Both the position numbers and the translations under genes were made by a program. From Pseudomonadota bacterium (lineage in GTDB: Bacteria > Pseudomonadota > Gammaproteobacteria > Burkholderiales > Gallionellaceae), in the NCBI GenBank assembly GCA_021848465.1, contig JAJZUP010000003.1, positions 62,001-126,000 on the forward strand: a DNA stretch of 64,000 nt, given 5' to 3'. Below are positions 1 through 14,259 of the stretch, piece by piece. The stretch's first letter is position 1. The number at the start of each line of letters is the position of its first letter. The notes below the pieces were generated by a model. That model made no database searches. It saw only the letters and a list, made by a program, of their open reading frames with translations, and was not told where the DNA came from.

Positions 1-545
1 TCGACAGCGACAAGGTACTGAACGCCATCAACCCTGAAAAGGACGTCGACGGCTTCCACCCGATCAACGTCGGCGCGCTCGCCACCGGCAACATGCGCTT
101 CGCGCCCTGCACGCCCTACGGTTCGCTGGTGCTGCTGCAAAAGAGCGGCGTCAGCATCGAAGGCAAGCACGCTGTTGTGGTGGGCCGCAGCAACATTGTC
201 GGCAAACCGATGGCGCTGCTGCTGTTGCAGAACAACGCCACTGTCACCATTTGCACCTCCCGCACCCAGGACCTCGCCAAGCACACCCGCGATGCGGACA
301 TCCTCGTGGTGGCGACCGGCAAGCCGAAGATGATTACCGGCGACATGATCAAACCCGGCGCCGCCGTCATCGACGTCGGCATCAACCGCATGGCAGACGG
401 CAAACTGTGCGGCGACGTGGATTTTGAAAGCGCTAAGGAAGTCGCCGGCTACATCACCCCCGTCCCCGGCGGCGTCGGCCCCATGACCATCACCATGCTG
501 GTCGCCAATACGGTGCAATCCGCAGAACGCGCCGCAGGAAAATAA
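1..545 (+). CDS. folD: Bifunctional methylenetetrahydrofolate dehydrogenase/cyclohydrolase FolD, C-terminal part
   Basis: The gene enters from the left edge, and about 180 residues are readable from base 3 to the TAA at 543-545. FolD interconverts 5,10-methylene-THF, methenyl-THF and 10-formyl-THF in cytosolic one-carbon metabolism, using NADP. Visible family motifs are KDVDGFHP, the PCTP segment, the dinucleotide-binding GRSNIVGKP and the C-terminal [11 protein letters not shown]. The first ATG inside the window (93) lies within the conserved domain, so it is not the start. It converges on ftsB with a gap of 5 bases. Roughly the first 100 residues are missing only because of the window edge. 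Confidence 0.96.
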   Translation, partial: DSDKVLNAINPEKDVDGFHPINVGALATGNMRFAPCTPYGSLVLLQKSGVSIEGKHAVVVGRSNIVGKPMALLLLQNNATVTICTSRTQDLAKHTRDADILVVATGKPKMITGDMIKPGAAVIDVGINRMADGKLCGDVDFESAKEVAGYITPVPGGVGPMTITMLVANTVQSAERAAGK

Positions 546-550
546 CCGGC

Positions 551-4766
<4,216 letters not shown>

Positions 4767-4774
4767 TTAAAACA

Positions 4775-4804
4775 ACAAGCCCCGCCGTTGCGGGCGGGGC
4801 TTGT
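4775..4804 (-). terminator. Rho-independent terminator of the MFS gene
   Basis: A perfect 12-base stem (ACAAGCCCCGCC at 4775-4786 pairing with 4793-4804) closes a 6-base loop. On the minus strand it is followed by the T-rich tract TTGTTTTAAG. It lies 16 bases beyond the stop of the MFS transporter and upstream of pyrG, so it should separate the two transcripts. Confidence 0.9.
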
Positions 4805-4820
4805 CGGGTGCAGCACAAAA

Positions 4821-6497
4821 TCAGCGCACTTGTTCCAGATCGACCGAGTTTGAGTGAATATCGACCTTGTGGGTTTCCTTGACGAAGATCATGCCGATCA
4901 CAAACGTCATCAGCGCAAAGCTGACCGGATACCACAGACCGTAGTAAATATCCCCTTTCCAGGCCACCAGCGCAAATGCCACCGTGGGCAGGAAGCCGCC
5001 GAACCAGCCGTTACCGATATGGTAAGGCAGCGACATCGAGGTATAACGGATACGCGTCGGGAACAGCTCCACCAGCGTCGCGGCAATCGGGCCATACACC
5101 ATGGTCACATAGATCACCAGGATGGTCAGCAACAGCAGCACCATGGCATGGTCGATGTGGTTCGGGTCGGCCTTGGCCGGATAGCCGGCATCCTTGATTG
5201 CCGCCGTCAGCGCGTCAGCAAACTCCTTGGTCTTGGCATTCAGGGCATCCTTGTCCAGCCCGGTCCCCTCGAAGCCGGGGATTACCTTCTCGCCAACCTT
5301 GACGGTCGCCACGCTGCCGGCCGGCGCTTCCTCATTCTCATAGGAAAGGCCTGATTTCACCAACGCGCTCTTGGCAATGTCACAGGAACTCAGGAATTTC
5401 GCCTTGCCTACCGGGTCGAACTGGAAAGTACAGGTGGCCGGGTCGGCGATCACATGGATAGGCGCCTTCTGCCGCGCCTCTTCCAAAGCCGGGTTGGCAT
5501 AATGCGTCAGCCCCTTGAAGATCGGAAAGTAGGTCAATGCGGCAATCAGGCACCCGGCCATGATCACCGGCTTGCGACCGATCCGGTCCGACAGGCTGCC
5601 GAACACCACGAAGAACGGCGTGGCAATAATCAGCGACGCCGCGATCAACAAGCTTGCGGTCTGGGCATCCACCTTCAGTGTCTGAGTCAGGAAGAACAGC
5701 GCATAGAACTGGCCGGTGTACCACACCACCGCCTGGCCGACGACAAGCCCCAGCAGCGCGATAATCACGAACTTGAGGTTCTTCCACTGGCCGAACGACT
5801 CATGAATCGGCGCCTTGGAATGCGTCCCTTCGGCCTTCATCTTCACGAACGCAGGAGACTCGTTCAACGACAGGCGAATCCACAACGAAACGCCAAGCAG
5901 GAAGATGGAAACCAGGAATGGAACGCGCCAACCCCAAGTGTCGAAATCCGGGCCGGTAAAGTTGCGGGTCAGCATGATGACGATCAGCGACAGGAACAGC
6001 CCGAGCGTTGCCGTGGTCTGTATCCAGGCGGTAAATGCCCCGCGCTTGTTGCGCGGGGCATGCTCTGCCACATAGGTGGCCGCACCGCCGTATTCGCCAC
6101 CAAGCGCCAAGCCTTGCAGCAAGCGCAGGCTGATCAGCACGATCGGCGCAGTGATGCCGATGCTCGCGTAGCTGGGCAACAAGCCCACCACAAACGTCGA
6201 CAAGCCCATGATCAGAATGGTCACCAGGAAGGTGTATTTACGCCCCACCAGGTCACCCAAGCGACCGAACACCAGCGCACCGAACGGACGCACGGCAAAA
6301 CCTGCGGCAAACGCCATCAGGGCAAAAATAAAGGCCGTGGTTTCATTCACGCCAGAAAAAAACTGCTTGCCGATAATGGCCGCGAGCGAACCGTACAGGT
6401 AAAAATCGTACCACTCGAACACCGTGCCTAAAGAGGACGCGAAAATAACCTTGCGCTCCTCCTTCGTCATCACATGCTTTCTTGCCACATCCGTCAT
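4821..6497 (-). CDS. MFS transporter of the metabolite:H+ symporter (MHS) type with a large extracytoplasmic insert
   Basis: This 558-residue inner-membrane protein has about 12 predicted helices. It carries the MHS N-terminal block GTVFEWYDFYLYG, the loop motif GRLGDLVGRK and RLLQGLALGGEYGG; a second loop motif is SDRIGRKP (about 303-310). Family members move organic acids, osmolytes or similar small solutes with protons; the substrate cannot be read here. Unusually, residues about 330-450 form a hydrophilic insert with two cysteines (C356, C372) before the last four helices, about 100 residues more than a typical MHS protein. It is monocistronic, with its own terminator at 4775-4804. Confidence 0.87.
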   Translation of the reverse strand: MTDVARKHVMTKEERKVIFASSLGTVFEWYDFYLYGSLAAIIGKQFFSGVNETTAFIFALMAFAAGFAVRPFGALVFGRLGDLVGRKYTFLVTILIMGLSTFVVGLLPSYASIGITAPIVLISLRLLQGLALGGEYGGAATYVAEHAPRNKRGAFTAWIQTTATLGLFLSLIVIMLTRNFTGPDFDTWGWRVPFLVSIFLLGVSLWIRLSLNESPAFVKMKAEGTHSKAPIHESFGQWKNLKFVIIALLGLVVGQAVVWYTGQFYALFFLTQTLKVDAQTASLLIAASLIIATPFFVVFGSLSDRIGRKPVIMAGCLIAALTYFPIFKGLTHYANPALEEARQKAPIHVIADPATCTFQFDPVGKAKFLSSCDIAKSALVKSGLSYENEEAPAGSVATVKVGEKVIPGFEGTGLDKDALNAKTKEFADALTAAIKDAGYPAKADPNHIDHAMVLLLLTILVIYVTMVYGPIAATLVELFPTRIRYTSMSLPYHIGNGWFGGFLPTVAFALVAWKGDIYYGLWYPVSFALMTFVIGMIFVKETHKVDIHSNSVDLEQVR

Positions 6498-6627
6498 AAA
6501 CCCTCCGATAATTTGTTATTGCGATTCTTCTACTTGACCGCTGATTCTGCTACTGATTTGTGCTGCGAAGAAAGCGTAGCACAGCTGACAGTCAACAGAA
6601 ACATGTATAAACAATAAGGGTTTAATA

Positions 6628-7485
6628 TTATGCAGCAAGCTGCACAGCCACCCCCAATTCGCGGATGCGCGCCGCAAATGCGGCCAGCTGCTCATGCGCA
6701 AGCGCCCCCAAGCGCGGCGCCTCTGGTTGCATCGGCGCGCGCGCCAGTGTGTACAGCAGCACCCCGCGCGGCGCCCGTCCGGCTTTCTGCATCGTGCCCA
6801 GCAACTCCAGGTAGTCGTCCTCATCGGCCCGAGAGGGGGCCGCCCCGTCCAGCGCAAACCAGCAGGTTTGCAGCCAGGTGTTCGGGCAGCACTCAATTGC
6901 CAGCGCAAGGTTCTCATGCACCCGCTGCGGCGTACTGCGCGTATCGTTGATGAGCAACATGCCCTCGCTGCTGGCGCGATCCAGCTTGAACCACACCTCG
7001 CCGTTCAAATTGGCCATCTTGCGCAATCCCTGTTGCACACTGGCACGCTGCAGCAGACTGCCGTTCGTGATCAACACCAGCTTGACCTCCGTCGGCACAG
7101 CCAGTTCACGCATCAGCCTGCCGACCAGCTCGACCACATCGGCAAACTCCTGCGCGCTGGTTGGCTCGCCATTGCCCGACAACGCGATATCGTTGATGCG
7201 GCGCAACTCCTCCGGCACCCGCTGCCGCATGAACTCACCGTGCAGCAACTCCTGCAAGAAAGTGCGCAACTCGTGTTCAAGCAAAGCCATGTCCACCGGC
7301 GGCGCAGCACCGGGCACCAGCCCCGGCACCTGGCAATAGATGCAGCGCCAGTTACAGGCATTGTTGGTATTCAGGTTGATGCCGACGGAAACGCCGCCGG
7401 CGCGCCGCGACACCACCGGGTAGACATACTTCAGACCGGCGATATCGCGGCTGTGGTCGCTAACCTTGAGTGTGCCGTCCGCCAC
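6628..7485 (-). CDS. Radical SAM protein
   Basis: This 285-residue protein has the iron-sulfur/S-adenosylmethionine motif C44-x3-C48-x2-C51 (ACNWRCIYCQ) followed by the SAM-contacting segment LSGNGEPTS. No extra C-terminal cysteine-rich cluster is seen, which is consistent with a simple radical SAM enzyme, but the substrate is unknown. The start is GTG, only 2 bases after the nlpD stop, with no clear ribosome site, so it is probably translated by coupling to nlpD. It occupies the place after nlpD where rpoS lies in many beta- and gammaproteobacteria. Confidence 0.85.
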   Translation of the reverse strand: MADGTLKVSDHSRDIAGLKYVYPVVSRRAGGVSVGINLNTNNACNWRCIYCQVPGLVPGAAPPVDMALLEHELRTFLQELLHGEFMRQRVPEELRRINDIALSGNGEPTSAQEFADVVELVGRLMRELAVPTEVKLVLITNGSLLQRASVQQGLRKMANLNGEVWFKLDRASSEGMLLINDTRSTPQRVHENLALAIECCPNTWLQTCWFALDGAAPSRADEDDYLELLGTMQKAGRAPRGVLLYTLARAPMQPEAPRLGALAHEQLAAFAARIRELGVAVQLAA

Positions 7486-7487
7486 GG

Positions 7488-8360
7488 TCAGGATTTAAGC
7501 AAAGGCAGGTACTGGGCCGGATCGACCGGCTTGCCGAATTTGCGAATCTCGAAATGCAGCTCGACCTGATTGGAGTCGGTATTGCCCATTTCGGCGATTT
7601 TCTGCCCCTTGCTCACGCTTTGCCCTTCCTTGACCAGGATCTGGTCATTGTGTGCATAAGCGCTCAAGAAGGTCTTGTTGTGCTTAATGATCACCAGTTT
7701 GCCGTAACCACGCAGACCGCTGCCGCTGTAGACCACCTTGCCGTCGGCACTGGCAACCACCGGTTGGCCGCGTTTGCCGACAATGTCGATCCCCTTGCGG
7801 TTCTCGCTTTCGGAAAATCCGGCGGCGACCTTGCCACTGGTTGGCATGCCCCACTCCAGCGCCTCTTCGTCGCCATCCTTGGCCGGCGCCGCAGGCGTTT
7901 CATCCTGCATTTTCTCGGCTTGCGCCAGCGCAGTCCCGGAATATGGAATCTTGGCCGCCTTGGGTTGTGCCTTGATACCGCCCGGCGCAGTCACCGGATA
8001 AACCTTGGCCTTACGCTCTACCGGCACTTCGGGAGCCGGCACCGGGACGCGCAACTCCTGTCCTATTTTTATCTCGGCAGGATTTTCGATATTGTTCAGG
8101 TCAGCCACTTCCTTCACATCGACCCCGGCCTCAAACGAAATCCCGTACAGTGTATCGCCCTTCTGAACCACATAGATGCGCGTCGGCACCTCTGGCGCAA
8201 CTGGCTTGCGCGCCGCCACCGGGCTGATTTCAACGCTTCGCTCCACCACCGGAGCATGCCGGACCCGATGCGTAGAACAAGCGCTCAACATGACCAGCGC
8301 CGTCAGCAGCGCAATTCCGGATGTGCCTTTGGTCAACATTCTGCCGCTTTCGTTACTCAT
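7488..8360 (-). CDS. nlpD: NlpD-like lipoprotein: LysM plus degenerate M23 (LytM) domain
   Basis: The 290-residue protein has a lipoprotein signal ending LSAC (lipidated C28), a LysM peptidoglycan-binding domain (about 62-106, starting [13 protein letters not shown]) and a C-terminal M23 fold. The metal ligands of active M23 enzymes are changed: the first motif reads RKGIDI and the last LHFEIR, as in E. coli NlpD. That points to an amidase activator rather than a hydrolase. NlpD acts from the outer membrane to switch on AmiC during cell separation. Its start overlaps the pcm stop by ATGA. Confidence 0.93.
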   Translation of the reverse strand: MSNESGRMLTKGTSGIALLTALVMLSACSTHRVRHAPVVERSVEISPVAARKPVAPEVPTRIYVVQKGDTLYGISFEAGVDVKEVADLNNIENPAEIKIGQELRVPVPAPEVPVERKAKVYPVTAPGGIKAQPKAAKIPYSGTALAQAEKMQDETPAAPAKDGDEEALEWGMPTSGKVAAGFSESENRKGIDIVGKRGQPVVASADGKVVYSGSGLRGYGKLVIIKHNKTFLSAYAHNDQILVKEGQSVSKGQKIAEMGNTDSNQVELHFEIRKFGKPVDPAQYLPLLKS

Positions 8361-9013
8361 GCTTTTCCCATCAAGATCGGAACAAATTTCACCGCCTCCA
8401 GGCGGGTCTCGCGATAGCCGCCCGCATCGCGCTCGATCAAGGTAAGCACCTGCTCTTGCGCGCCCAACGGCAGAACCATTCTACCGCCTACTGCCAGCTG
8501 CTCCAATAAAGCCTGCGGCACGTGGGTGGCCGCCGCCGCCATGATGATACCGTCGAACGGGCCGCGCTCCGGCCGCCCCATCGTGCCGTCGGCATGGCTC
8601 AAGACCACATTGCGCGCTTGCAGTTCCTTCAAGGCAAGCGCCGCCCGCTTGTGCAACGCCATGATGCGCTCCACTGAATACACCTCGCGTGCCACCTGCC
8701 CCAGCACGGCCGCCTGGTAGCCGCAACCGGTGCCGATCTCCAGCACGCGGCTTAATTGCCCGCCATTGCGCAATACCTCGATCATGCGCGCCACGATATA
8801 GGGCTGCGAAATGGTCTGGGCATGGCCGATCGGCAGGGACACGTCATCGTAGGCGCGTGTCGACAAGGCCTCATCGACAAAAATATGGCGCGGTACCGAA
8901 TTCATCGCCGCCAGCACCACCTCATCGGTTACCCCCTGGCTGCGCAAGCGCTCGATCATGCGCCCGCGCGTGCGCTGCGAAGTCATCCCGATCCCGGCGT
9001 GACGGATGTTCAT
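8357..9013 (-). CDS. pcm: Protein-L-isoaspartate O-methyltransferase (first copy)
   Basis: Methylates isoaspartyl residues that form in ageing proteins, starting their repair; uses S-adenosylmethionine in the cytosol. The 218-residue protein has the SAM motif [15 protein letters not shown] and the substrate region [17 protein letters not shown] chose the ATG at 9013, which overlaps the surE stop as ATGA, over an upstream start that would add 51 unconserved residues. It sits in the classic surE-pcm-nlpD chain. A second, diverged copy lies at 56441-57148. Confidence 0.95.
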   Translation of the reverse strand: MNIRHAGIGMTSQRTRGRMIERLRSQGVTDEVVLAAMNSVPRHIFVDEALSTRAYDDVSLPIGHAQTISQPYIVARMIEVLRNGGQLSRVLEIGTGCGYQAAVLGQVAREVYSVERIMALHKRAALALKELQARNVVLSHADGTMGRPERGPFDGIIMAAAATHVPQALLEQLAVGGRMVLPLGAQEQVLTLIERDAGGYRETRLEAVKFVPILMGKA

Positions 9014-9759
9014 GCTTCCCGTCCCATCCAGGCGCGCACCGCGTCCAGTTGCGCATACTGCGTCAAATCGATCTGCAACGGCGTGACCGACACCCGCTTG
9101 CCCGCCACCGCGTGGAAATCCGTACCGGCTCCGGCATCCTGCGCCTTGCCGGCAGGCCCCACCCAATACACCGTCTGCCCATGCGGGTTCTGCGCCTTGA
9201 CCACCGGCTCCGCCTTATGACGTTTTCCCAGCCGCGTCACTTCAACGCCCTGCAACTCATCGTAAGGAACATCCGGCACATTCACATTCAGCAGCCACGG
9301 CGCGGTATGCGTACCATCGGCAAAGCGCCGCACCAGGTCGCATGCCACGCGCCCCGCCGTGGCGTAATTCGCCAGCCCGTGCCCGGCCAGGGACACCGCA
9401 ATGGCCGGAATCCCCAACAGGAAACCTTCCGTTGCCGCGGCCACCGTCCCGGAATAGATCGTGTCATCCCCCATGTTGGCGCCGGAATTAATGCCGGAAA
9501 TCACCATGTCCGGCTGGTAATCGAGCATGCCGGTCACCGCCAGGTGCACGCAATCGGTGGGCGTACCGTTCACATAGTAAAACCCACTGGCCGCGCGACG
9601 CAGGTTCAACGGACGATCCAGCGTCAACGAATTGCTCGCCCCGCTGCGATCCTGTTCCGGTGCGACCACCACGACATCGGCGACCGCCGCGAGGTGTTCC
9701 GCCAGGCAAGCCAGCCCCGGCGCAAAATAACCATCATCATTGCTCAACAGGATACGCAT
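9010..9759 (-). CDS. surE: 5'/3'-nucleotidase SurE
   Basis: A metal-dependent nucleoside monophosphatase of the stationary-phase survival family, 249 residues, the normal length. The N-terminus [15 protein letters not shown] carries the acidic metal ligands (D8, D9), followed by the [10 protein letters not shown] segment, the [10 protein letters not shown] motif and [10 protein letters not shown]. It is first in the overlapping chain surE-pcm-nlpD-radical SAM. The start is well supported because the conserved motif begins at residue 2. Confidence 0.97.
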   Translation of the reverse strand: MRILLSNDDGYFAPGLACLAEHLAAVADVVVVAPEQDRSGASNSLTLDRPLNLRRAASGFYYVNGTPTDCVHLAVTGMLDYQPDMVISGINSGANMGDDTIYSGTVAAATEGFLLGIPAIAVSLAGHGLANYATAGRVACDLVRRFADGTHTAPWLLNVNVPDVPYDELQGVEVTRLGKRHKAEPVVKAQNPHGQTVYWVGPAGKAQDAGAGTDFHAVAGKRVSVTPLQIDLTQYAQLDAVRAWMGREA

Positions 9760-9878
9760 CTATAGCTGTAGGAAATCAGGAATTCTCGGGAAGGCGCGGA
9801 AAAACAGGCGGCATTTGTATAAATATCGTTAATGCGGCGTAGGTTAGCATAGTCGCCTCGCGCCCGCCACTTCCGCCA

Positions 9879-11120
9879 CTAGCTGTGGCCTTGCTGCGCA
9901 GCGTCGTCAAACAGGCCGGACACCGGCAGGCTGCGCTGCGCTTCCAGTTGCAGCATGGCTTGGGAAAACCAGGCATGGATTCGGCTATCCCCCGGCTGCG
10001 AGGGCAGCGTATCCAGCTCGATCAGAAACAGGTCCGACAACTGGCGCAGCGCAATATATTCCGGGCTGCGCACCAGCGCCCAGCCTTTTTCCGCCAGCTT
10101 GCTCACAATTTCAGCCTGCCGCAATGCTTCCAGCAAGCGCTCAGTCTCCTCAAACGCCAGACGCAAATGCTGCGACAGCGAAGCGACTGTATGCACCTCC
10201 CCCGTCGCCAGGCCGCGCTGCATCGCCTCGATAATGCGCACCGCAAAATAAAAACGTGCCGCCGCGCTCAATTGCTGCAAGCCATGATGGCGCCAGCGTG
10301 GCAACGAAGCGGCGATGATCGCCCCGGACAGGATGCTGTACCACGACAGGTAGATCCACAGCAGGAAGATCGGAATACTCGCAAACGCGCCGTACACCAG
10401 CTTATAGGCGGGGAAATGTGCAATGAAAAAACCGAATGCGCGATTCATGCTCTCGAATGCCACGGCAGCAACCACCCCGCCGATCACGGCATGCATCGTT
10501 GCCACCCGGCGATTCGGCACCACCTTGAACAGCAGCGCGAATGCCGCCGTGGTCAGCAGTACCGGCACCACCTTCAGCGTGATTTCGCCGAATACCGGCG
10601 TATGCTTGGCATAGCCAATGGAAAGTCCGACCAGCCAGGAGGTCAGCGACAGACTGCCGCCAATCAGCAGCGGCGCCAGCGTTAGCACCGCCCAGTAAAC
10701 CAGGATGCGTTTCAACAGTGGCCGCGGCTTGGAAATTTGCCAGATGGTATTGAAGGCCTTGTCGATGGTGATCATCATCAGCATCGCCGTCAAGGAAAGA
10801 AACGTCAGGCCAACCGCGGTCAGGCGCGAAGCGCTCTCGGCAAACTGCTCGACATACCTGGAAATCATCTTGCCGCCGGTTTCCGGCAACATGTTGGACA
10901 GCAGGAAGTGTTTGATCTCTTCCGAAAAATCGGCGAATACCGGAAATGCCGAGAACAGCGTCAGCGCGATCGTGATCAGCGGCACCAGTGAAAGCAGCGT
11001 ATCGAAAGTCAGGCTGGCCGCCATTTGCGAGCAGCGGTCCTGCTTGAATTTATCCGCCACGTAGCGCACAAACTGGAAAAGATCGAGGACTGCGGTTTTC
11101 ATACTGGATTCAAGTTTCAT
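9879..11120 (-). CDS. YihY/BrkB family inner-membrane protein with C-terminal extension
   Basis: A 413-residue protein of the UPF0761 (YihY, formerly misnamed ribonuclease BN) family. About six membrane helices occupy residues 35-290, with the family motifs AASLTFDTLLSLVPL and WIYLSWYSILSGAIIAA. The last 130 or so residues form a soluble domain that looks winged-helix-like (HTVASLSQHLRLAFEETERLL), common in betaproteobacterial members. The function is not established. The start at 11120 lies 11 bases from the divergent gene at 11132; ATG 11102 (residue 7) is an alternative that leaves more room for promoters. Confidence 0.88.
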   Translation of the reverse strand: MKLESSMKTAVLDLFQFVRYVADKFKQDRCSQMAASLTFDTLLSLVPLITIALTLFSAFPVFADFSEEIKHFLLSNMLPETGGKMISRYVEQFAESASRLTAVGLTFLSLTAMLMMITIDKAFNTIWQISKPRPLLKRILVYWAVLTLAPLLIGGSLSLTSWLVGLSIGYAKHTPVFGEITLKVVPVLLTTAAFALLFKVVPNRRVATMHAVIGGVVAAVAFESMNRAFGFFIAHFPAYKLVYGAFASIPIFLLWIYLSWYSILSGAIIAASLPRWRHHGLQQLSAAARFYFAVRIIEAMQRGLATGEVHTVASLSQHLRLAFEETERLLEALRQAEIVSKLAEKGWALVRSPEYIALRQLSDLFLIELDTLPSQPGDSRIHAWFSQAMLQLEAQRSLPVSGLFDDAAQQGHS

Positions 11121-11131
11121 ACAATGCGCGC

Positions 11132-11797
11132 ATGATACCCGATAACACTCCCCCCATTGATTCCGCCTGCGCCGCCCGCCTGCTGCTGCGCGCCCACCGC
11201 TACGGCGCGCTCAGCACGCTGTCGAGAAAATTCGACGGCCATCCGTTCGGCTCCATCACGCCCTACCTGACCGATCACGACGGCAGCCTGCTCATCCTGA
11301 TCAGCGACCTGGCCGAACACACGAAAAACATCAAGGCCGATCCGCGCGTCAGCCTGATCACCCATAACCAGGAAGATACCCACATCCAGGCCCAGGGGCG
11401 CGTCACCGTCGTCGGCACCGCCGCCCATATCGCCGACCGCGACGGCGCAGGCAAGCGCTACCTGCGCTATTTCCCGGAAGCCCGTACTTACTTTGCCATG
11501 CACGACTTCCAGTTTTACCGCATCGTCCCGCAGGCCATCCGTTACATCGGCGGCTTCGGCGACATCCACTGGGTCAATTGCGAGCGCTACCTCCTCCCGA
11601 CCTACCCGCTGCAACAGGAGGAAGAAGGTCTGCTGGAGGAATTGAATGCCAGCCGCACCGAAGCGCAAGGACTCCTCATAGGTATCGATTGCGACGGCTA
11701 CGACGTCAAGGAAACAGCCGGCTTGCGGCGTTGGAATTTCGAGCAAGCACTAACCGACTCCGCCGAGGTGCGCCCCCGCCTGCTTATGGGGAAGTAG
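11132..11797 (+). CDS. HugZ-like pyridoxamine-5'-phosphate-oxidase-fold protein
   Basis: The 221-residue protein has a split-barrel flavin- or heme-binding fold at the N-terminus (ALSTLSRKFDGHPFGSITPY; ADPRVSLI). The C-terminal region resembles the DUF2470/heme-utilisation half of HugZ proteins (VNCERYLLP, then LLIGIDCDGYDV). HugZ members bind or degrade heme, but related proteins are of unknown role, so the activity is inferred at family level only. It is divergent from the YihY gene and convergent with leuA, and appears monocistronic. Confidence 0.8.
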   Translation: MIPDNTPPIDSACAARLLLRAHRYGALSTLSRKFDGHPFGSITPYLTDHDGSLLILISDLAEHTKNIKADPRVSLITHNQEDTHIQAQGRVTVVGTAAHIADRDGAGKRYLRYFPEARTYFAMHDFQFYRIVPQAIRYIGGFGDIHWVNCERYLLPTYPLQQEEEGLLEELNASRTEAQGLLIGIDCDGYDVKETAGLRRWNFEQALTDSAEVRPRLLMGK

Positions 11798-11816
11798 CGC
11801 ACAAAGGCGAGCAGTC

Positions 11817-13352
11817 TTACACCTGCGGATGCGCGCGTTCGGTGCCGGCGTGCAGCTTGTTCAGCGCATTCAGGTAGGCCTTGGCCGAGGCGACGACGAT
11901 GTCGGTGTCGGCCCCCTGACCATTGACCACGCGCCCGCCCTTGGACACGCGCACAGTCACCTCGCCCTGCGCATCGGTGCCGCTGGTGATGTTGTTGACC
12001 GAGTACAGCAGCAGCTCGGTGCCGCTCTGCACGATCTGCTCGATGGCCTTGAAGGTGGCATCCACCGGGCCGCCGCCCTGCGCGTCAGCCTGCTGCTCCT
12101 TGCCGCCCACGCTCAGCACGATGCGCGCCTGCGGCAGCTCGCCGGTCTCGGAATGCGCACGCATCGACACCAGCCGGTAATGCTCGCTGACCTGCTGCAC
12201 GCCCTCGTCGCTGACCAGCGCCTGCAAGTCCTCGTCAAAGATTTCGCTCTTGCGGTCCGCCAGGTCCTTGAAGCGTGCGAAGGCCGCGTTCAGCGCCTCC
12301 TCGCTGTCGAGCACGATGCCGAGTTCCTGCAGGCGCGTACGGAACGCGTTGCGTCCGGACAGCTTGCCGAGCGTCAACTTGTTCGTGCTCCAGCCGACAT
12401 CTTCGGCACGCATGATCTCGTAGGTTTCGCGGTGCTTCAGCACGCCGTCCTGGTGGATGCCGGACTCATGCGCGAACGCATTCGCGCCGACGATGGCCTT
12501 GTTCGGCTGCACCGGGTAGCCGGTGATGCTGGAAACGAGTTTGGAAGTCGGCACGATCTGCGTGGCGTCGATGCGGCAGTCGCACTGGAACACATCGCGA
12601 CGCGTGCGCACCGCCATCACCACCTCCTCCAATGAGGCATTGCCGGCACGTTCGCCGAGACCGTTGATGGTGCACTCCACCTGGCGCGCGCCGTTCATCA
12701 CCGCCGCCAGCGAATTCGCCGAGGCCATGCCGAGGTCGTTGTGGCAATGTGTGGACCAGATCACCCGATCCGCGCCGGGCACGCGCTCCAGCAACTGCTT
12801 GAAACGCTCGCCCCACAGCACCGGAATGCTGTAGCCCACGGTGTCCGGCACATTGATGGTTTTCGCCCCGGCCTTGATCACGGCATCGAAAATGCGCACG
12901 AGGAAATCCATCTCGGAGCGCACCGCATCTTCGGCGGAAAATTCCACATCGTCGGTATATTCGCGCGCCAGCTTCACGGCGGCCACTGCACGCTCGACCA
13001 CTTCGTCCGGCGTCATGCGCAGCTTCTTTTCCATGTGGATCGGCGAAGTGGCGATAAAGGTATGGATGCGCCCTCTCCTGGCCGGTTTGATCGCCTCGCC
13101 CGCCGCACGCACATCCTTCTCATTGGCGCGCGCCAGCGAACAGATTGTGGAGTGCTCGATCACCTTGGCGATGCTGTGGATCGCATCGGCATCGCCGGGG
13201 CTGGCGGCGGCAAAACCCGCTTCGATCACATCCACGCCGAGCTTTTCGAGCTGGCGCGCAATGCGCAGCTTTTCCTCCTTGGTCATGGATGCGCCGGGGC
13301 TCTGCTCGCCGTCGCGCAAGGTGGTGTCGAATATCACTAACTTGTCATTCAT
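11817..13352 (-). CDS. leuA: 2-isopropylmalate synthase
   Basis: The first committed step of leucine biosynthesis: acetyl-CoA plus 2-oxoisovalerate to 2-isopropylmalate. The 511-residue protein has the TIM-barrel catalytic domain with [16 protein letters not shown] and the metal-binding [13 protein letters not shown]-terminal allosteric (LeuA dimer) domain of about 130 residues, typical of leucine feedback control, follows. The ATG at 13352 is chosen because GGAG precedes it at good spacing and the family begins near this point. It lies 40 bases after the SPOR gene. No leucine leader peptide was recognised upstream. Confidence 0.96.
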   Translation of the reverse strand: MNDKLVIFDTTLRDGEQSPGASMTKEEKLRIARQLEKLGVDVIEAGFAAASPGDADAIHSIAKVIEHSTICSLARANEKDVRAAGEAIKPARRGRIHTFIATSPIHMEKKLRMTPDEVVERAVAAVKLAREYTDDVEFSAEDAVRSEMDFLVRIFDAVIKAGAKTINVPDTVGYSIPVLWGERFKQLLERVPGADRVIWSTHCHNDLGMASANSLAAVMNGARQVECTINGLGERAGNASLEEVVMAVRTRRDVFQCDCRIDATQIVPTSKLVSSITGYPVQPNKAIVGANAFAHESGIHQDGVLKHRETYEIMRAEDVGWSTNKLTLGKLSGRNAFRTRLQELGIVLDSEEALNAAFARFKDLADRKSEIFDEDLQALVSDEGVQQVSEHYRLVSMRAHSETGELPQARIVLSVGGKEQQADAQGGGPVDATFKAIEQIVQSGTELLLYSVNNITSGTDAQGEVTVRVSKGGRVVNGQGADTDIVVASAKAYLNALNKLHAGTERAHPQV

Positions 13353-13392
13353 CGAAAACTCCGTTGCCATTCATTGGGTAGGGCGTAACAAA

Positions 13393-14259
13393 CTACTCGC
13401 CGCAATTCACCTGTTTAAGTTCTTCGTCCGGGAAAGTCTTGCCCAGTTCGGAAATCCGCGCTGCGGTAGCGCTGTCCAGCTTGCTGAACTCGAATACGGT
13501 GACCTTCAGCTTGTTGCTGCGCTTGCCCAGTTTGGCGCTCTTCACCCCCTTGCCGCGCACACTGGCCAGGTAACCCTGGGCCGCGTCCTTGCTCTTGAAC
13601 ACCCCGAGGGAGATCGCGTTTTGCCAGGGCCCGGCTTCCTGCACGATGAAATGATCCTGCACGCCGAGCGTTTTGAGCTGCTCCACTTTTTTCATCAAAT
13701 TTGCGTGGTTCTTGATCGGCGGGATGTACACCCAGAACGCGGTGCCATGCTCCGAGGTACGCGCTTTCACATGCTTGTCCAAGTGCAACGGTTCCAGCGC
13801 CTTTTCCGCCTGCGCCAACGAATTGCCGGCAAACTCGCCCCATTCCAGGCAAACCGTTTTCACCGACGCAACTGGCGCTACAGGCTTTGCCTGCGGTGCG
13901 GATTTCGGGGCAGCAGGTGTCACAGGATGAGCCGGGGCCGCTGCCACGGCAGGAGCAGGAGTTCGTGGCGGAGCAACGGCTGCGGGAGGGGTGACGGCAG
14001 GCGCCAGCACTGCCGGTGCAGGAGCTACGGGTGCCGCTACGGGCTGGGAAGCCGGCTGCACTTCCGCTACCGCCACTGCGCTTGCCGCCAGAACGGCCGA
14101 GGCCGGCACATCGAGCGCCAGCAATTTAACCTTGTCCGGATTGAGTTCCGGTTGCACTGGCGGGTTGCCGGCGTCGGCCATCAGGGCGCCGCCCCAATGC
14201 ATCAGCGCAAAGAACAATATATTCACCAGCAACAACAACCCGAAAATCCATTTCAACAT
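13393..14259 (-). CDS. SPOR domain membrane protein
   Basis: The 288-residue protein has one N-terminal membrane helix (residues 5-25), then an Ala/Pro/Val-rich linker of roughly 100 residues. The C-terminal SPOR-type fold lies around residues 200-250 (GPWQNAISLGVFKSKDAA). SPOR domains bind denuded glycan at the division septum, so a role in cell-wall remodelling is likely but unproven. The low-complexity linker is presumably extended and spans periplasmic peptidoglycan. It overlaps the coaX stop by 7 bases. Confidence 0.83.
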   Translation of the reverse strand: MLKWIFGLLLLVNILFFALMHWGGALMADAGNPPVQPELNPDKVKLLALDVPASAVLAASAVAVAEVQPASQPVAAPVAPAPAVLAPAVTPPAAVAPPRTPAPAVAAAPAHPVTPAAPKSAPQAKPVAPVASVKTVCLEWGEFAGNSLAQAEKALEPLHLDKHVKARTSEHGTAFWVYIPPIKNHANLMKKVEQLKTLGVQDHFIVQEAGPWQNAISLGVFKSKDAAQGYLASVRGKGVKSAKLGKRSNKLKVTVFEFSKLDSATAARISELGKTFPDEELKQVNCGE

